Shown in pieces: positions 47,326 to 57,948 of a stretch of DNA of 64,000 nucleotides. The translations under genes were made by a program, and so were the position numbers. Every line of letters starts with the position of its first letter. Position 1 is the stretch's first letter. The notes beneath the pieces are model-generated. The model saw nothing but the letters and a program-made list of their open reading frames with translations, had not been told where the DNA came from and ran no database searches. This DNA comes from Rhexocercosporidium sp. MPI-PUGE-AT-0058 (taxonomy: Eukaryota; Ascomycota; Leotiomycetes; Helotiales): assembly GCA_020746875.1 (NCBI GenBank), contig JAGTJL010000005.1:1054001-1118000 (forward strand), given 5' to 3'.

Positions 47326-50300
47326 TTACAATCGGCTCTCGATGCCTGCAAAATTTTGCTCTCCAGGCCAGTGTGCTCCAGGCCAGACATGCTGCATTGC
47401 TTCCCAGATATGCCTGAGCGAATGGTCAGTATTGCATGATGAGGAGGATGATGAGATGCATACCTGACGTGGATAATCTCTAAGCCATCCTTGACTTCCT
47501 GTGGAAGATCCTTGGCACTGAAGCGGTGTTAGTCGTCGGGAAGATCAACGGGTGCGTTGTATACTGACTCTTTCTTATTCTGGGCAGGAAGGAGCACAGT
47601 CTTAACACCAGCACGAAGAGCACCAATGAGCTTCTCTTTGATGCCCCCTACGGCAGTAACACGGCCACGAAGAGAAATTTCACCCTGCATCGTGTCAATA
47701 GAGACCCAAAGGATGGGTTAGGTACAACTTACTGTCATAGCCATGGTTGGAGGTACGGCTTTGCCGGAGAACAAGGAAATGAGTGCAATTGTATGCGCCA
47801 TGCCGGCAGAAGGTCCATCCTAGAACTGCTTAGAAAAGGGCAGAAAATTGCAAGGGTAAACCTACCTTGGGGATTGCCCCTGATGGGCAATGCACGTGGA
47901 TGCTACGATTCTTCATGATGTTTTCGGAAGGATCGGCTGTCAGTCCAAGCTCGTAGGCATGGGCCTTGACCCAGCTCAGTGCTACCTCAACACTCTCCTT
48001 TAGGACATCTCCCAGCTTTCCTGTAAGCTGCACGCTGCCGCTCCCAGGCATGTCGGCGACTTCAATGAAAAGTATGCTCCCGTTGCCACCTGAGCTGTAG
48101 GCCACGAGACCGGTGACAATCCCAGGTCGACTGATCACGATCCGTTAGCATCTGCTTAGCCACAATATAAATTCGGATATTTTGTATCTCCCATCTCGCA
48201 TTTCACGCGGTTACCCACGGTATTGGGAGCACGACATCGGGAAACAGATGTCAGGGGTTATCGGATGAATTACCTTGTTTTCTCGGCAATTTCTTCATCG
48301 TATTTCTCGATTCCAAGAATCTCCTCAATGTCTTCAACAGACAACTGAGGCTTGTAATTCTCTGCAACACGGTTCAGCATGGGTCATTGGGCGAGAGCAA
48401 GCAAAGACTTACCGGTGTGGCCGGAATCTTTGGCCTCGGCATACTCCACAGCCTTCGCACGACAGACTGAGCCAATCTCTCTTTCAAGATTTCTTACACC
48501 TGACTCTCGAGTGTATGACTCGATGATTTTGGACACGACATCGTTGTTAAACTCGACCTGTCCATCCCCGAGACCATCTACACAGGATTAGCAATCGGCG
48601 CGTAGCTGGACTAGAAACCAACGTACTTGTTCGGATCTGCTTCGGGATGAGATGTTGAAGAGCAATATGCCGCTTCTCAAGTGTAGTGTATCCTGATAGA
48701 TTGATCGTTTCCATTCGGTCCAACAGCGGAGGAGGGATAGTGTCAAGACTGTTTGCAGTCGCGATGAAGAGAACCTTGCTAAGGTCAATCGGAATGTTGA
48801 CGTAGTGATCTGTGAAGGTGTGATTCTGCTCGGGGTCTAAAACCTCTAGCATGGCCGCGGAAGGGTCACCATGAAAATTTGATGTGCTGCATAACCTGAT
48901 CAGCTTTGTCTCAAGACAGGAATGACGCCACTTACCCAACTTTGTCAATCTCATCAAGAAGAAAAACAGGATTTGATACCCCGACCTTCTTCAACCCTTG
49001 CACGATCAAGCCCGGCATTGCTGCAACGTATGTTCTTCGGTGGCCTCTGATTTCTGCTTCATCTCGCACACCTCCAAGAGAGATTCGATGAAATTTGCGT
49101 CCCAAAGCTGTAGCGACGGATTTGGCCAGACTCGTCTTTCCAACACCGGGGGGGCCAACTAAGAGCAGAATAGGCGATTTGTCAATCATCTTCTTGCTCT
49201 TCAGGATTTCCAGCTTCGCTTCCGCTTTCTCTTCCTCCGCCTTGGCGATCTGAGTATTGACATCTTCATTGATGGACTGCTTAAGCTTGAGAACAGCCAA
49301 GTACTCAAGGAGGCGTTTCTTCACTTTGTCAAGTCCATAGTGATCATCGTCCAATTGCTTTCTCGCTCTTGTCAAGGTCTCCACGCCCAGTTGGTCTTCG
49401 GTCATCGCAGTCCATGGGATCTCAGTCAAGTTTTCCAGATAATTTCGGGTGACTTGGTATTCAGCCTGAGCAGGCGACATCTTCTTCAAGCGCTTGAGTT
49501 CTCGCTCGGCGACCTTTGCAGCTTCTGGTGTCATTTTGGCGGCCTCAACCTTCTTCTTCAACTCCTCTATCTCGTTTGGTTCTTGTTCATCCTCACTAGG
49601 CGGTCCTCCCCCCAATCCTTGTGGCAAGGTCAGACCTCCATTACCTGGTCTCCGGGTCCTCTGATTATTGATGCGGTTCATCTGGTCCAGGTCAATATTT
49701 GCTGGGAGACTCGTGCTCGTAAATGTTGTAATGCTAACGTTATTCTTGATGTTCCCAACCTGGCGTTGAAGCAACTCGATTGCCTTTTCCAGACGGTCCT
49801 TTACGTCGAGAGCAGCCAGAACCTCTAGCTTTTCCTCGAAGGATGCCTCTACTACGTTTGTCATGAAGTCCGCTAAGACGCCCGCATCTTGTAGCCCTTT
49901 TCGTGCAATGAATAATTCGAGCCGCCGGGCTAGAACTGGGGATAGTCCAGCAGTACCAGAAGTTCGCGGAAGGAGTGAGGAAAGTCGAAGTAGAGTCAGC
50001 AATTCACGGGAGAGCTGCTTGAGATGCGCGAAGAGTCCTTGCATCGCCACGTCTTCAGCCGATATAACTTATAGAAGTTAGCTTCCGTCTGCCACCCGAA
50101 GATTGTCTCCTACCATCATCATATTCATATGTAACTTCCGCCTCGAAGAATGGTCGTTCCTGTGTGATCTTATCAATCCGGATCCGAGCTATTCCCTCGA
50201 CCAGTAAAGCAAACTCCCCAGTCCCCCGCCCCTCAACTCCAGAGATCTTTGCAGCCACTCCGTACCCAAATAAATCTTTCTTTGTAGCACTGCCAGGGTT

Positions 50301-50585
50301 GGTATCGAGACGTTGTTTCGATGATGGGCTCCGTTCGTCGCCCGCTATCATCTTCTGGCCATGACTCGTGAGGTATGGGGAGCCCAAAGGAACGCAGGCG
50401 ATATTGACATTGTCGAGCCGTTGACTATGGGTCTTCGATGCAGCTCGACTATAAACATTGGACAGTAAGGCCGGGATATCAGCTCGATTGCTGGCCACCG
50501 GGATTCTCAACACGATACCGGGGAGGAGAACGGTATCTTTGGCTAAAGGGATAACAGGAAGCGTGACTGGTTTGATGGGCGCCAT
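47326..50585 (-). CDS. LONP2: Peroxisomal Lon protease (LonP2 type), ten exons, PTS1 tail SRL
   Basis: Exons (minus): 50585-50114, 50067-48936, 48886-48627, 48577-48413, 48361-48274, 48130-47866, 47819-47733, 47684-47569, 47517-47464, 47413-47326; 908 residues. It is an ATP-dependent AAA+ serine protease for matrix protein quality control. An N-terminal Lon substrate-binding domain starts at [17 protein letters not shown]. Walker A GPPGVGKT is at 462-469 and Walker B LLDEIDK at about 527-533. Exon joins restore [20 protein letters not shown] and [15 protein letters not shown], with catalytic Ser798 and Lys839 ([11 protein letters not shown]). The protein ends GIESRL, a canonical PTS1, and lacks a mitochondrial presequence, so it is peroxisomal rather than Pim1. 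Introns are 46-51 nt except one of 143 nt, with GCTAAC/CTGAC branches. It is divergent from the PLD-like gene. Confidence 0.95.
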
Positions 50586-51373
50586 GATAGTCAATCTGCT
50601 ACAGTAGTAAAGAGATGTTGAAGTTTGAAAGAAGAAACGTACAACTGGGAGGGTAAGTAGATGGAATGGGGTAGAAGTAGCTGGTGTGGGGAGAGAATGC
50701 GGAGGAAGGTGTGATGTGGTGTGGCAATCAATCAACAGCAGAAGCCCGTCATCCGTTCACAAGCCGAGGTCTGGGATCCCCGTCAACAAAGTTGGCGAGG
50801 CTGAAGAACAAAGTAGCATCACAACTGACTGAATAGTCCGAACTGAAATATTTTACTCTGCGTCTACTTCTCAATCCAGACTTGGAATGGAGTCATTCTA
50901 CTTGACGTCGAACATTACCGAAATGAGCTGAGGCATTTTTGAGAATGTATTCTCGGATTTGCCTCTGAAAAACACGAGGCTAGGCTTGGCAATATCTTAA
51001 GAGTCGATTAATAAACATTCAACCAGGAGGAAACCTTGAGTAGGCTTTAGCGAGAATAATCATTCACTCCTTCTTTCATCACTAACGTAGGTTACTCCGT
51101 ATTCCATTGGCGTTGTTTGCCAAGCATCCAGATGTTGTCATTGGCGAGCAACTCCACGTGACTATCAACATCACTTCCTGTCATCCTCTGCCTTTCCTTC
51201 CTTCTTCTGTAACCTCATCATTCAAGGTACCATCTCCCAATTGCTTTATTGAACCTATTAACTTCAACTATATTAGATCATCGCTATCATGTACTGTCCC
51301 CTCAAAGCTTCGTGACAAGCCACGACAGTCAAGCAGCTCATACCTGGAAGTTGGAACCAGCATATCCAACACA
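50586..51373. promoter_or_regulatory. Divergent upstream region LONP2 / PLD-like gene
   Basis: These 788 bp lie between the two ATGs. The LONP2 leader is pyrimidine-rich on the minus strand (CACACCAGCTACTTCTACCCC). The PLD side has CTTCCTTCTTCTGTAACC-type leader sequence from about 51,180. I see no specific operator. Confidence 0.45.
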
Positions 51374-53008
51374 ATGACCAACCTCAACAAAGCCATCACA
51401 GAAGGCTGGCTCTACAGCCTCAAAGGCAACCCTCCATCCCCAGCAAGCTCGCCAAACTACTGGGCCCCTTCCCCCTCAACCCTAATAACGACCTCCCACC
51501 CCCTTACCTTCACCCTGGGAACCGGTTCTCAAATCCTAACCTCCACCCTCGTTAAATGCTCCTCCCTTACAACCCACGAACTCCTCCTCGTAACCTGTTT
51601 CTGGGCGCACTCAACCTCCCAACAAGCCATTTCCTCTCTCCTGCTAGACCTCTCCTCCAAAGGCCTCTCCCAGAACCGCAAGATCCAGGTCCGGATATGT
51701 TTCTCCTCGCGGTCTATCGTGCAGAAACTCTTCCAGACGGGTTTGCTGGACGGGATGATCTACCCGCCAGAAGCGTGGGTCGGTCTTGGGTTACCTAGGC
51801 CGGAGGATCTGAGGGGATTGGAAATGGAGATTAAGAGCGTGTTTGTGAGGCCTTTTAGTGTGATGCATCCGAAGTTTATTTTGGTGGATCGGAAGTTGGC
51901 GTTTATGCCGTCGTGTAATGTGAGCTGTAAGTCATTAGAGAAGCATACCCGCGATTCGTTTTTGGATGTTTCGAGAACCTTTCGGGACATGCCTTGGTCT
52001 CGTCTGAAGATCTCTCGATGTGAACGTTGCTGACTCGCTTGGTATGTAGGGGAGAACTGGTTCGAGGGATGTATCGAGATGCAAGGCGGCATCACAGAGA
52101 AGCTATTCGATTTCTGGGTCTCCTTCTGGGCGCAAGGGAAGACGAACCTACCTGCCTTCCCACCCCAGGAAACGTCTTCGCCTCAAGAATCTCAATCAAA
52201 TCTCAATCAAGCACCGCCGCCAACCTCTCTAATCAAACAAACCAGTTTCCCCCTCCCCGGAACATCACAACCACTCCAAACAATCCTCCTTCCCTCCCCC
52301 CACAACCGCAACCCCCAATTCCTTATCTTCACCACCCCACCCCCTCCACCCACCCCCCTCAACCTCTTCCTCCTCCAAGCCTTCAACCAAGCCACATCCT
52401 CAGTGTTCATTCAAACGCCCAACATAACCAGCCCGCCCGTCCTCTCAGCCCTCCGCTCCGCCCTATCCCGCGGCGTGGACGTCCATCTCATCACCAGCAG
52501 CCGACTCATGATTCTCGAGCAATTAGTCACGGCTGGTACGGTGACCGAGTTCGAGATGTGGAGGTTGAGGAGGTGGTATAGGTGGCTGTGTGGGAGGTTT
52601 GAGAAGGAGAGGAAGAGAAGGGAGGATGATGTGGAGAATGGGAGAGGGAGGAAGTTGGGCGGGTTGAGGATCGGTTATTTTCGGCCGAGGGAGGGTGTGC
52701 AAGGGGAGGAGGAGCCGGTTAAGAGTCATTTGAAACTGGTGATTGTGGATGGGGAGATTACGGTGCTGGGGAGTGGGAATATGGATCGAGCTAGGTATGC
52801 TTTTATTTTCCTGAAGCTTTGGCGAGATTATTGTTGAAATCGTGGATTGATATCACATTTTAAGATCCGGACAATGCTAACGTGGGGTGTTTATAGTTGG
52901 TATACTAGTCAGGAGCTAGGCGTTGCTTTCTTTTCGAAGGAAATGGCGAGCGAGATTAGAAGGGATGTGGATGTGGCATTAGAGGGGAGAGTTAATTATG
53001 TATGCTGA
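51374..53008 (+). CDS. Phospholipase D-superfamily protein with two HKD motifs
   Basis: Exons 51374-51926, 52050-52794 and 52897-53008; 469 residues from the only in-frame ATG (MTNLNKAITEGWLYSLKG). The PLD superfamily cleaves phosphodiester bonds through paired HxK(x)4D motifs. The first is HPKFILVDRKLAFMPSCN (165-182, with PS in place of the usual GS). The second is HLKLVIVDGEITVLGSGN (411-428), followed by MDRASWYTSQELGVAFFS. The intron joins restore NVS-WENWFEG and DRA-SWYTSQE. No signal peptide or membrane segment is evident. Residues 210-260 are Pro/Ser/Gln-rich. The substrate is unknown; it may be a phospholipid, a cardiolipin-like lipid or a nucleic acid. Sense-strand composition goes C-rich to G-rich twice, once per HKD half. 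It is convergent with ESA1. Confidence 0.88.
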
Positions 53009-53249
53009 CGATAGGAAGAGCTGTTGAGCCTTCATTATTGTACCTATACCAAGCGCAGGAGTACGACTAGAGCCTGTACACTCAAATGCACGATAATAAC
53101 AGAGATCAATTCAAGTCAAAATCTACGAGAAGGCGAGCTCACGTAACTCTTCACAATTTCCCAATACTAACTTAAAGTACACCGTGAACCCCACGCTTTC
53201 TTTCCTAACCCCCCGCCTAACGCCACAAGTAAACCAAAACGACCCTCAA

Positions 53250-54942
53250 CTACCAACCCCAAGTCCTTGAACTGGCCGTAAACACCGGCGGTTTCCACTG
53301 AATCAAACTTGGATTGATAACTCGTTTCGGCTTCGTCTTCTGCTTCTCCTTCAACATCTCATGCTTCTTAATAAGATGCATCGGCAAGATAATCTTATGT
53401 TCGCCCTTGTGATAAACCTGCATCTGCAGCGCCTGCAGCGTACTCTCTACATCCTGAGACGTCATCGATAGATTGTTAGCCAGCATATCGATGCTGACTT
53501 TGGAATCGGTTTCGTTGGCTTCGAGGAGCGCCTCAACGAGATTCTCCGTCCAGTATTGTCGGTAGGAGAGGAGCCCTAGATCGGAGAGGGGTTTCTCAGG
53601 GGAGCCGAGCTTACCCTCGATGCTTGAGAGCTCGTAGGAAAATTGGATGAGGAGTCGGCCGTAGCCTTTTCGTTGGTACTGGGGGAGTGTGAGAATACAG
53701 GCTACGTTGTATCCGTCTACACTCTCTTTTTCCTTGGAGAAGTATCCGACTAGATGGAAGCCCTTCTCGTCTCGAGTTGTCATTACGTAGAAGAGAAAGG
53801 GATCGACGTCGTAGTATAGAGTCTTGTGATCCAGAAACATCTTGGAAAGCAAGCAAAGATTCCGACACCATGTCCGTTGACGACGACCGTCGATCTCGAA
53901 GAACGAGACATAGTCATCCCTATAAATCTCGTTTCCAGGAGGGTGCTGCAGTGTACACTTATGGCGATGACGAGTAAATGATTTGTCATCCGCAAAGTAA
54001 CTTAAGCAGAACTCGCAAATGTACATCAAATCCTCCTGTGTGAAGGCCTCTGGGTACGGTGAGAAGTACCATGGGTAGAGGTCGTATTTGCCGAACTGGA
54101 CTTTTGAGATATTCCTGATACGCGAGATTTCGGCTTGGTTTTGGGTCATGGATCCTCCAACTCGAAGTTTCTCTATCTCCTCCTCTCGGCTGTACTGTTC
54201 AGGAGGCTCTGCTTTCGCTGCCACAGCCTGTTGAACAACCTCATCCACATCCATGGGATCATCCTCTTCTGCTCCAGGAGTGGCGTCAAGATCCAGACTA
54301 AGCGTCAATTTCTCCTCGCCTTCCGGGTCCGGAGTAGCCTTTTGAGATTCCGAGAAATCTGGCCATGGTCGCGGTGTACTTGATTCTGAAGCTATTGAAG
54401 CCTCTCTCGTTCTTGCAGGCCGTTTCTGGCCTTTTTTCTGAGCGACTGTCTTCTTCGCCACCGGAGCAGAAGCTTTCTTCGTCTCTTTGGGTTTCTCTGG
54501 ACTTGGCCATTCGACTTCTTGAGTGAAGTCGATGCGAGCGATGGGAACCCACTCATCAAGACGTTTGTTGAAGTTATCGAAATTACAGTAGTACTGTCGA
54601 CCACTTTTCGTCTCTTTGATACTCAGAATCTCTGCTTTACGAGGTTTGCCATCCTAATATTAGTTAGCATTGTGTTGTTTTCTCTCATTTGCATAATCAA
54701 TGAAAAGGGCTTATTTGAAATCCACAAGCAGGTTGTCGAATAGTAGAAAATGTAATTTGGGGCACTAACTTTCACCACCATAGCAATACAGCCGATCCTG
54801 TAGCAGCGTCAGTAAACCAGCCTATGAGCCTATGCGAACGCGAGATCACGACTCACTTCAAAGTCTCTACCGTGGCCATCCCCTTCTGTTTTGGTGCCGG
54901 GGAGCCCACATTAGCATCCTGAGCCTGCGCGCCACCCGCCAT
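53250..54942 (-). CDS. ESA1: MYST histone acetyltransferase Esa1 (NuA4 catalytic subunit)
   Basis: Exons (minus): 54942-54857, 54797-54770 (28 nt) and 54653-53250; 505 residues. Esa1 acetylates H4/H2A N-termini as the NuA4 catalytic subunit. Spliced order: short N-terminus MAGGAQAQDANVGSPAPKQ, a chromo-barrel (about 28-90, KIGCIAMVVK joined to DGKPRKAEIL, then CNFDNFNKRLDEWV), an acidic linker with DDPMDVDEVV, and the MYST domain. The latter has a C2HC finger CEFC to HRHKC (about 251-271), acetyl-CoA loop QYQRKGYGRL (363-372), catalytic Cys357 (NVACILTLP) and Glu391 (GSPEKPLSDLG). Introns are 59 and 116 nt with donors GTGAGT and GTTAGT. The C-terminus ends WKPPVFTASSRTWGW. It shares a 272-bp divergent promoter with REX4 and is convergent with the PLD-like gene. 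Confidence 0.97.
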
Positions 54943-55214
54943 GATGAGTTTCGCGATTTGTTCGATGAAAAATAATTGTTTGCGCGATTGAATCGATGCT
55001 GTTCAGACGTTGATGTTCATGTTCTTTGGAGGGGCAAAGAGGCGAGGCTGGGGGGTGCTTTTAGCGGCGGGATGTTCTGAGCCTCGCCTAAAAAATCGAC
55101 TCTAGAAAATTCCAAGGTCGAGAACCTTGCCTTGGACTGAATCTCGGTCTTGATTTGCTTTCGCATTCACTTCTAGCAGACGGATATGATTCGATAAACG
55201 ACGCTCATCACGAA
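54943..55214. promoter_or_regulatory. Compact divergent promoter ESA1 / REX4
   Basis: Only 272 bp separate the two ATGs, so the two genes may share regulatory DNA. The ESA1 side is T/A-rich (GATGAAAAATAATTGTTTGCG). The middle is GC-rich. Confidence 0.5.
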
Positions 55215-56222
55215 ATGGCACCTGAACTATCAAGTAATTGGAAGAAGCTCCAAGCGACACTGAAAGCAGAATCTCAAGCTAGCACGGAGCGGAAACGGAA
55301 AGCGATCCCTACTGAGCGACAACAGAATTCCATCGCGAAGCGTAGGAGGTTAGAAGGGAATTCAGTCGGCAAAGTCAAAGCCAAAACAGCTATCGCGCCT
55401 TCTAATTCCAAGATCGTCAAAAAGAGGAAAATGGGAAGCGGTGGAAGCGTCGAGGCGGTGCGGGAGCCGGAGCAGTCAGAAGAGCCAGAGGATGTGACGG
55501 CATTGTCTGCTTCACTCGCGCTGTGGGCTGAGGACAATGACATCTCCCCTAAGGATCTCGCGGATGCGTATGGAGGAGGTTTGAAGGATACTACGATCAA
55601 GGGAACGAAACCAGACGTTATCAATGGGGGCCTGATCAAGGACGTGGATATTGGCAAATACGTGGGAATCGATTGCGAGATGGTGGGAGTAGGAGAAGAT
55701 GGAACACAGTCTGTCCTGGCTAGAGTCAGTATCGTCAATTTCCACGGCACGCAAGTCTACGATTCGTTTGTGAAGCCGAAGGAGTTCGTCACGGACTGGA
55801 GGACGCATGTTAGTGGAGTGTCGCCGAAGAATATGACGACGGCGAGGGATTTCGAGGTCGTGCAGAAAGAGGTCGCGGAGATTCTGCAGGATAGAGTACT
55901 CATTGGACATGCAATCAAGAATGATTTGGCGGCCATGATGTTAGGACATCCGAGGAAGGATATTAGGGATACGTCGAGGTACTCGGGGTTTAGGAAGTAC
56001 AATAATGGACGGACGCCGAGTCTGAGAAAGCTAGCTAAGGAGTTGCTGGGAGTTGATATTCAGGGAGGGGAGCATTCCAGTATTGAGGACGCGAGAGCTA
56101 CTATGCTACTTTTTAGACGGCATAAGTCGGGCTTCGATGTGGAACATGCACAACGTTATCCTACAGCGATACCCGGGTTAAAGAAGCCAAAGGGACAAAA
56201 GAAGAAGAGAGGGAAGCGTTGA
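55215..56222 (+). CDS. REX4: RNA exonuclease 4 (DEDDh 3'-5' exonuclease, rRNA processing)
   Basis: Intronless, 335 residues from ATG 55215 (MAPELSSNWKKLQATLK). The frame is open upstream but only from a TTG. Rex4 family exonucleases act on pre-rRNA (ITS1). The DEDDh core is complete: GIDCEMVGVG (Asp153, Glu155), GHAIKNDLAAMML (Asp237) and GGEHSSIEDARATMLLF (His287, Asp292). The N-terminal third is Lys/Arg-rich with nuclear-localisation-like KRRR and KKRK. The tail KKPKGQKKKRGKR is strongly basic, fitting the nucleolus. It is divergent from ESA1 and convergent with the CFA-synthase-like gene, whose stop is 210 bp away. Confidence 0.95.
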   Translation: MAPELSSNWKKLQATLKAESQASTERKRKAIPTERQQNSIAKRRRLEGNSVGKVKAKTAIAPSNSKIVKKRKMGSGGSVEAVREPEQSEEPEDVTALSASLALWAEDNDISPKDLADAYGGGLKDTTIKGTKPDVINGGLIKDVDIGKYVGIDCEMVGVGEDGTQSVLARVSIVNFHGTQVYDSFVKPKEFVTDWRTHVSGVSPKNMTTARDFEVVQKEVAEILQDRVLIGHAIKNDLAAMMLGHPRKDIRDTSRYSGFRKYNNGRTPSLRKLAKELLGVDIQGGEHSSIEDARATMLLFRRHKSGFDVEHAQRYPTAIPGLKKPKGQKKKRGKR

Positions 56223-56432
56223 GATGGCCAAGAGGGGCAAAGGACAGAACCAATATCTCAAGTCAAATCTACATTCTGAATGGGGAATGTATCTTTCAAG
56301 TCTACCACAAACGGCTGGATAGATATCAAGATCTACCTCTCAAGGAACCCTCTACGCTGCCAAGCGAAAAATTCAAAATCATGTCTTCCAGACTCCAACG
56401 CTTAAATCGAAATGGACGCTCGCCGGCAGAAA

Positions 56433-57948
56433 TCATAACGGGACCCCTTCCATCAGTTCCTGACACCCTTCTCGACCAACGGTAATGATGGCGTCTCCCA
56501 GAGTCTTGGTAGCAAACCCAGCCTCGCAATACACGAAATAGTAGATCCACTTTCTACGAAATACTTCCACCTCCTTCTCGCCCATATTATCGTGCTCGTT
56601 CATCAAAGCTGGTCTAATTCGTGACTCGAAATTCTTGACGAACTCCTCGCGCCACAACCGCAACGTCTTCGCATAGTGACCACCGATGTTCTCGATCCTC
56701 TCCACAACGAGCGTTCCTTCCGATCCCTTGCTGATTTTCTCCACGAGCTGGCTGATGGATGGCAGATGGCCGCCTGGGAAGATATATTTTCGAATGAAGT
56801 CCTCTCCTTTGGCATATGCTTCATATCGTCCTTCTGGCATCGTGATACACTGGAAGACAGCAATGCCATCTTTCTTCAGCAGTCGATGTATACATGAGAA
56901 GTACGTCTCGAGGTATTCCGCTCCTACAGCTTCCAGCATTTCAATCGAGATGACCTTGTCGTACAATACTTTTGGGGTTGGGAGTGCTCTGTAGTCCATG
57001 AGCAACACCTCGATCTTATCCGTGAACCCAGCTGCAGCAATCCTCTTCTCGGCCAGTGCCTTTTGCTCGATTGACAGAGTCAGAGAAGTGACTCTGCACC
57101 CTGTCTTTTTCACTGCCTCTATTGCAAAAGATCCCCAGCCAGTGCCGATCTCTAGAACATGGTCTGTAGGCTTTATGTGCGCGCCGTCTATGAAACGGTT
57201 CAGTTTCGTTATTTGAGCGGCTTCCAGCGTCTCTTCTTCCACATCGGCACTGGAGACAGGTTTCCAAATCGCGCAAGAGTAAGTCATATCTTCTGATAAG
57301 AAGGCAGCAAACATTTCGTTGCTTATGTCGTAGTGAGCTGACACATTAAGTAGGGAATTGGAGAGTGTGTTGGTGCTCCTAGCTAGTCCAGTTATGGTCG
57401 CAGCAATCGAGGAAGTCAGGGTTGTCGCATTGGCCAATTGGCTTCGGTTGAGGATGAAGATCTACTACCGTCAGCTATGTCTCGAAAGAGTTTGGGGACA
57501 TTCAACGGCATACCTCGAAGAAGCTCGTCAAATCCTCACATTCGAAGTCCCCCAGCATATACGCCTCCGCGAATCCCATGTCGGCAAACAAGAAGAGTCG
57601 CACCCAGAACGCCTCCCTCTTGACAACCAATTCAACCTTGCGAACTCCTCCGGCTCGCTTCTTCGTCCCATTGACGCCATTGACACCATTGACACCATTG
57701 ACACCATTGGCACCGTTTGTCTTCTTGGAATGCTCCTTTGCGATCTTCTGTCCGTAGGTAGCCGTTTGCCCGGTTGTCTCATCGACAATAACCAATTGGC
57801 CGATCTCGATCTTGTTCAAGAGGGAAGTGACGGCTGCTTTGGAGACGGACAGTGCTGGGCCCCAGGATATGCCACCGAGGGTCCCTCGAAGCATGTCGAC
57901 GCCGCGCGCCAATGGCTGGGTCACGACCGGGGGAAGGTAGGAAGTCAT
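56433..57948 (-). CDS. Cyclopropane-fatty-acyl-phospholipid synthase-like SAM methyltransferase
   Basis: Exons (minus): 57948-57514 and 57461-56433; 487 residues. The family methylenates or methylates double bonds of phospholipid acyl chains using S-adenosylmethionine. Evidence: HYDISNEMFAAFLSEDMTYSC (188-208), SAM motif I VLEIGTGWGSFAIEAV (about 247-262), motif region VISIEMLEAVGAEYLETYF, the C-terminal EFVKNFESRIRPALM, and the final YFVYCEAGFATKTLGD. Exon 1 has the family's N-terminal region ending GDFECEDLTSFFE. It also carries a low-complexity insert of NGV/NG repeats encoded by a 9-bp tandem repeat. The intron (52 nt) has GTATGC, GCTGAC and GTAG and joins FFE to IFILNRSQLANATT. Fungal members are little studied, so the exact product is inferred. 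Confidence 0.9.
57669..57715 (-). repeat. 9-bp tandem repeat inside the methyltransferase coding region
   Basis: About five units of GACACCATT on the plus strand, encoding alternating Asn-Gly-Val triplets in the minus-strand protein (NGANGVNGVNGVNGVNG). In frame, so copy-number change would alter only the linker length. Confidence 0.9.
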
